The notes under the pieces are model-generated. The model saw only the letters and a program-made list of their open reading frames with translations, did no database searches and was not told the DNA's origin. The position numbers were made by a program, and so were the translations under genes. 64,000 nt of DNA from Hyphomonadaceae bacterium (GTDB taxonomy: Bacteria > Pseudomonadota > Alphaproteobacteria > Caulobacterales > Maricaulaceae), in NCBI GenBank assembly GCA_013001295.1, contig JABDMW010000050.1, forward strand, positions 100,243 through 164,242. The letters run 5' to 3'. Position 1 is the first letter of the stretch. Every line of letters starts with the position of its first letter. This document shows, piece after piece, positions 62,229 through 64,000 of the stretch.

Positions 62229-64000
62229 TTATCCGACCGTTTCTTTTATTGGGCTTGCATAGTATTTTCCGTATTGCCTGGAATAATAGCTATAGTCTCC
62301 TATTCCATATTTACGACGCGTTCGCATATTGACCTGGGTCAGAACCAGTCCAATAATATTTGCATTTACGCTTTGCAGGATGTTGGTCGCTGTTGTAACT
62401 GCATCTGCTTTTGTTTTACGCCACCTCGAGGCGATAACGACTGCATCACTTTGGCGGGCGATTTCACGGGTTTCTGTCACCAGAAGAATCGGGGCCGTAT
62501 CCAATATCACTAAATCATATTTCCGGCGAAGAGCAGTTAATAATTTGCCAAATTCAGGTGTACCGAAAAGGTCTCGGTTGGTGTATTCATTCTCGGAATT
62601 AAGGATGTAATCACACTCTGACTTTTTATCCTTCACGATTAAATCTCGCAGGGCCGCATCACCTTTTAAATATTTTATAAGCCCGGCTTTAGGAGCGACT
62701 TCAGACAGCTTAGACAATTGTCGCAGTCTTAAATCACAATCAACGATCACGGTTTTTGACCCGGACATTGCCGATAAGCGCCCCAAAGACCTTACGATTG
62801 TCGTCTTGCCTTCACCCGGTAACGCCGAGGAAATAGTCACAACTTTAGGCTTCTTATCACTGTCTGAAAGTAGAATGGTTGATCTTAATGTCCGGAAGCT
62901 TTCCGCAAACATCGAGAGCGGGTTCTCTGCAATAAAGTCGCCGGGCATTTGAGTTTTTCCCATGAGATTGCGAACGACATTTACCCAGCCATCACCAAGC
63001 TTCGGAACAGAGGCAATAAACGGAACCCCGATTTCCCGCTCAACATCCGCGCCTGTCGAAAGTCCATTATCCAGCATTTCCGCAAGAACAACCATTCCAA
63101 GACCTGCGGCTACCCCAAGGGCTAAACCAAGCAAAATATTTAAAAGTGTATTTGGCGAACTTTGCGTGCTTGGTATTACAGCCTTCGAAATAATACGAGC
63201 GTCAGCATCTGTGATGGTCTCTTGATCATCATTTTCTTTAAACCTCTCCAGAAAGCTCTCATATAGTGATCGGCTGGCCTCTGCGTCACGTTCCAGCTCC
63301 CTCAAGCGAACCAATGAACGATTGTTCGAGGACAGCTCGCCGCGCAATCTGTTCAAACCGGATTCAATAGATCGAACTTTTTGCTGCGCAATGCCAACTT
63401 CACTTTCAAGATTGGATACAATCCGTTTAATTTCTTGTTGAATTTGCGCCTGCACGTCTGCCGCTTCACGTTCGACCTTCAAAACTTCAGGATGGCGGGG
63501 ACCGTAACGTGAGGAAAGTTCAGCCCGCTTCCCTGCAACGGTTGATTCCTGAGCGCGCAATGTCTGGATTACAGCTGATGCCAGTACTTCGCCAATCGTA
63601 TCGGCAGCATCGCCTCTGGCGACTTTGGCTTTCACAGATTCTAGTCGCGCAACCGTTTCATTGTAGTCAGCTGTTTGGATTATCAGCTGCGCGTTCAAAT
63701 CTGATATTTGCTGTTCTGTCAAAGAAGAGCCTTGCGCACTAAGAAGTCCGGACTGACCGCGGTAAACCTCAACAGCATTCTCAGCCGATCTGACCTCGGC
63801 GCGAAGCACAGTTAATCGGTCATTCAACCAGCTATTGGCCCTGGACGTGGCGTCGAATTTCGCATCAAGCTGTTCCAGTAAATAATTCTCGGCAAATGCA
63901 TTTGCCAGTGAAGCGGCCTTCACCGGATCTTCGCTGGTGAAGCCAATATTAATTACATACGTGCTGCCTTTGCGATATACTGATAGGCGCGATAGTACAG
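62229..64000 (-). CDS. Wzc/GumC-like chain-length determinant and tyrosine kinase, 5' end outside window
   Basis: The minus-strand reading frame stays open to the right edge. Upstream of the GTG at 63923 it encodes YVINIGFTSEDP, a conserved part of Wzc-type proteins, so that GTG is not the true start. The visible about 590 residues include coiled helices, a second membrane segment (LLGLALGVAAGLGMVVLAEML), and the BY-kinase with Walker A LPGEGKTT, A' VIVDCDLR and B LVILDTAP. A C-terminal Tyr cluster (YGIGDYSYYSRQYGKYY) is present for autophosphorylation. It controls polymer length and export. Confidence 0.93.
   Translation of the reverse strand, partial: VLSRLSVYRKGSTYVINIGFTSEDPVKAASLANAFAENYLLEQLDAKFDATSRANSWLNDRLTVLRAEVRSAENAVEVYRGQSGLLSAQGSSLTEQQISDLNAQLIIQTADYNETVARLESVKAKVARGDAADTIGEVLASAVIQTLRAQESTVAGKRAELSSRYGPRHPEVLKVEREAADVQAQIQQEIKRIVSNLESEVGIAQQKVRSIESGLNRLRGELSSNNRSLVRLRELERDAEASRSLYESFLERFKENDDQETITDADARIISKAVIPSTQSSPNTLLNILLGLALGVAAGLGMVVLAEMLDNGLSTGADVEREIGVPFIASVPKLGDGWVNVVRNLMGKTQMPGDFIAENPLSMFAESFRTLRSTILLSDSDKKPKVVTISSALPGEGKTTIVRSLGRLSAMSGSKTVIVDCDLRLRQLSKLSEVAPKAGLIKYLKGDAALRDLIVKDKKSECDYILNSENEYTNRDLFGTPEFGKLLTALRRKYDLVILDTAPILLVTETREIARQSDAVVIASRWRKTKADAVTTATNILQSVNANIIGLVLTQVNMRTRRKYGIGDYSYYSRQYGKYYASPIKETVG

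Noticed and set aside
62229..63923. Tyrosine-kinase gene starting at the GTG at 63923
   Set aside because: The frame continues to the right edge with conserved Wzc-type sequence, so this GTG is internal and the gene is cut by the window.
1..64000. tRNA, rRNA, CRISPR arrays, insertion sequences or prophage
   Set aside because: None seen by eye: no transposase or integrase frames, no regular direct-repeat arrays and no cloverleaf-like sequences. A covariance-model search was not possible.

Overview
The window looks like chromosome from a free-living, probably marine alphaproteobacterium of moderate GC content. Evidence for this is the gene order lysC-ptsP-prfA-prmC followed by a DUF4167 gene, ubiG transcribed away from lysC, a ChpT-type histidine phosphotransferase at the left edge (a CtrA-pathway protein), and an alphaproteobacterial-style ffh-rpsP pair. 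A dimorphic or Caulobacterales/Maricaulales-like host would fit ChpT, but this is inference. I see no rRNA, tRNA, CRISPR array, insertion sequence or prophage.

Layout. 1-7.4 kb: chpT (cut by the left edge), the envelope operon ydbH-ynbE-ydbL, a LytM/M23 peptidase, a DUF4282 membrane protein with a histone-H1-like tail, and DUF4167. 7.5-14 kb: housekeeping genes prmC, prfA, ptsP, lysC and ubiG. 14-18.5 kb: a saccharopine-dehydrogenase-like reductase, an overlapping nitrilase/uracil-DNA-glycosylase pair, two small lipoproteins and a methyltransferase. 18.5-26.5 kb: a divergent locus around a PadR regulator. On one side are SDR, DUF1330, DUF2855 and crotonase genes; on the other are PadR, a histidine-phosphatase lipoprotein and a fused 5-oxoprolinase/hydantoinase. 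26.6-30.2 kb: nucleoside salvage, with an MTA/MTI phosphorylase overlapping a RhaD-like aldolase, then a secreted adenosine-deaminase-like lipoprotein and uridine kinase. 30.2-41.5 kb: YggT, MarC, a phosphate-type porin with a candidate Pho box, a GT4 glycosyltransferase, a PQQ-type sugar dehydrogenase lipoprotein, small envelope proteins, an unusual secreted repeat/Cys-rich protein, an APC permease, rpsP with a long acidic tail, and ffh.

41.8-46.6 kb: a compact phosphonate operon. It encodes PEP mutase fused to a cytidylyltransferase, phosphonopyruvate decarboxylase, an iron-type alcohol dehydrogenase, and a TagB/TagF-like transferase. Together these predict 2-hydroxyethylphosphonate, its CMP activation, and transfer to a surface polymer. 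46.8-64 kb: a secreted DUF3298-like protein, then a large exopolysaccharide locus. This holds CDP-sugar genes (glucose-1-phosphate cytidylyltransferase, an SDR, two C-methyltransferases), a GT2, an initiating sugar-phosphate transferase, a GT4-pyruvyltransferase fusion, an acyltransferase, a Wzy-like polymerase, two more glycosyltransferases, and a Wzc-like tyrosine kinase that runs off the right edge.

The most interesting idea is that the phosphonate operon and the adjacent polysaccharide locus work together to make a phosphonate-decorated, pyruvylated and acylated surface glycan. Also worth attention are the PadR divergent locus, the phosphorylase-aldolase pair suggesting a DHAP-type methylthioadenosine shunt, and the histone-tailed membrane protein.
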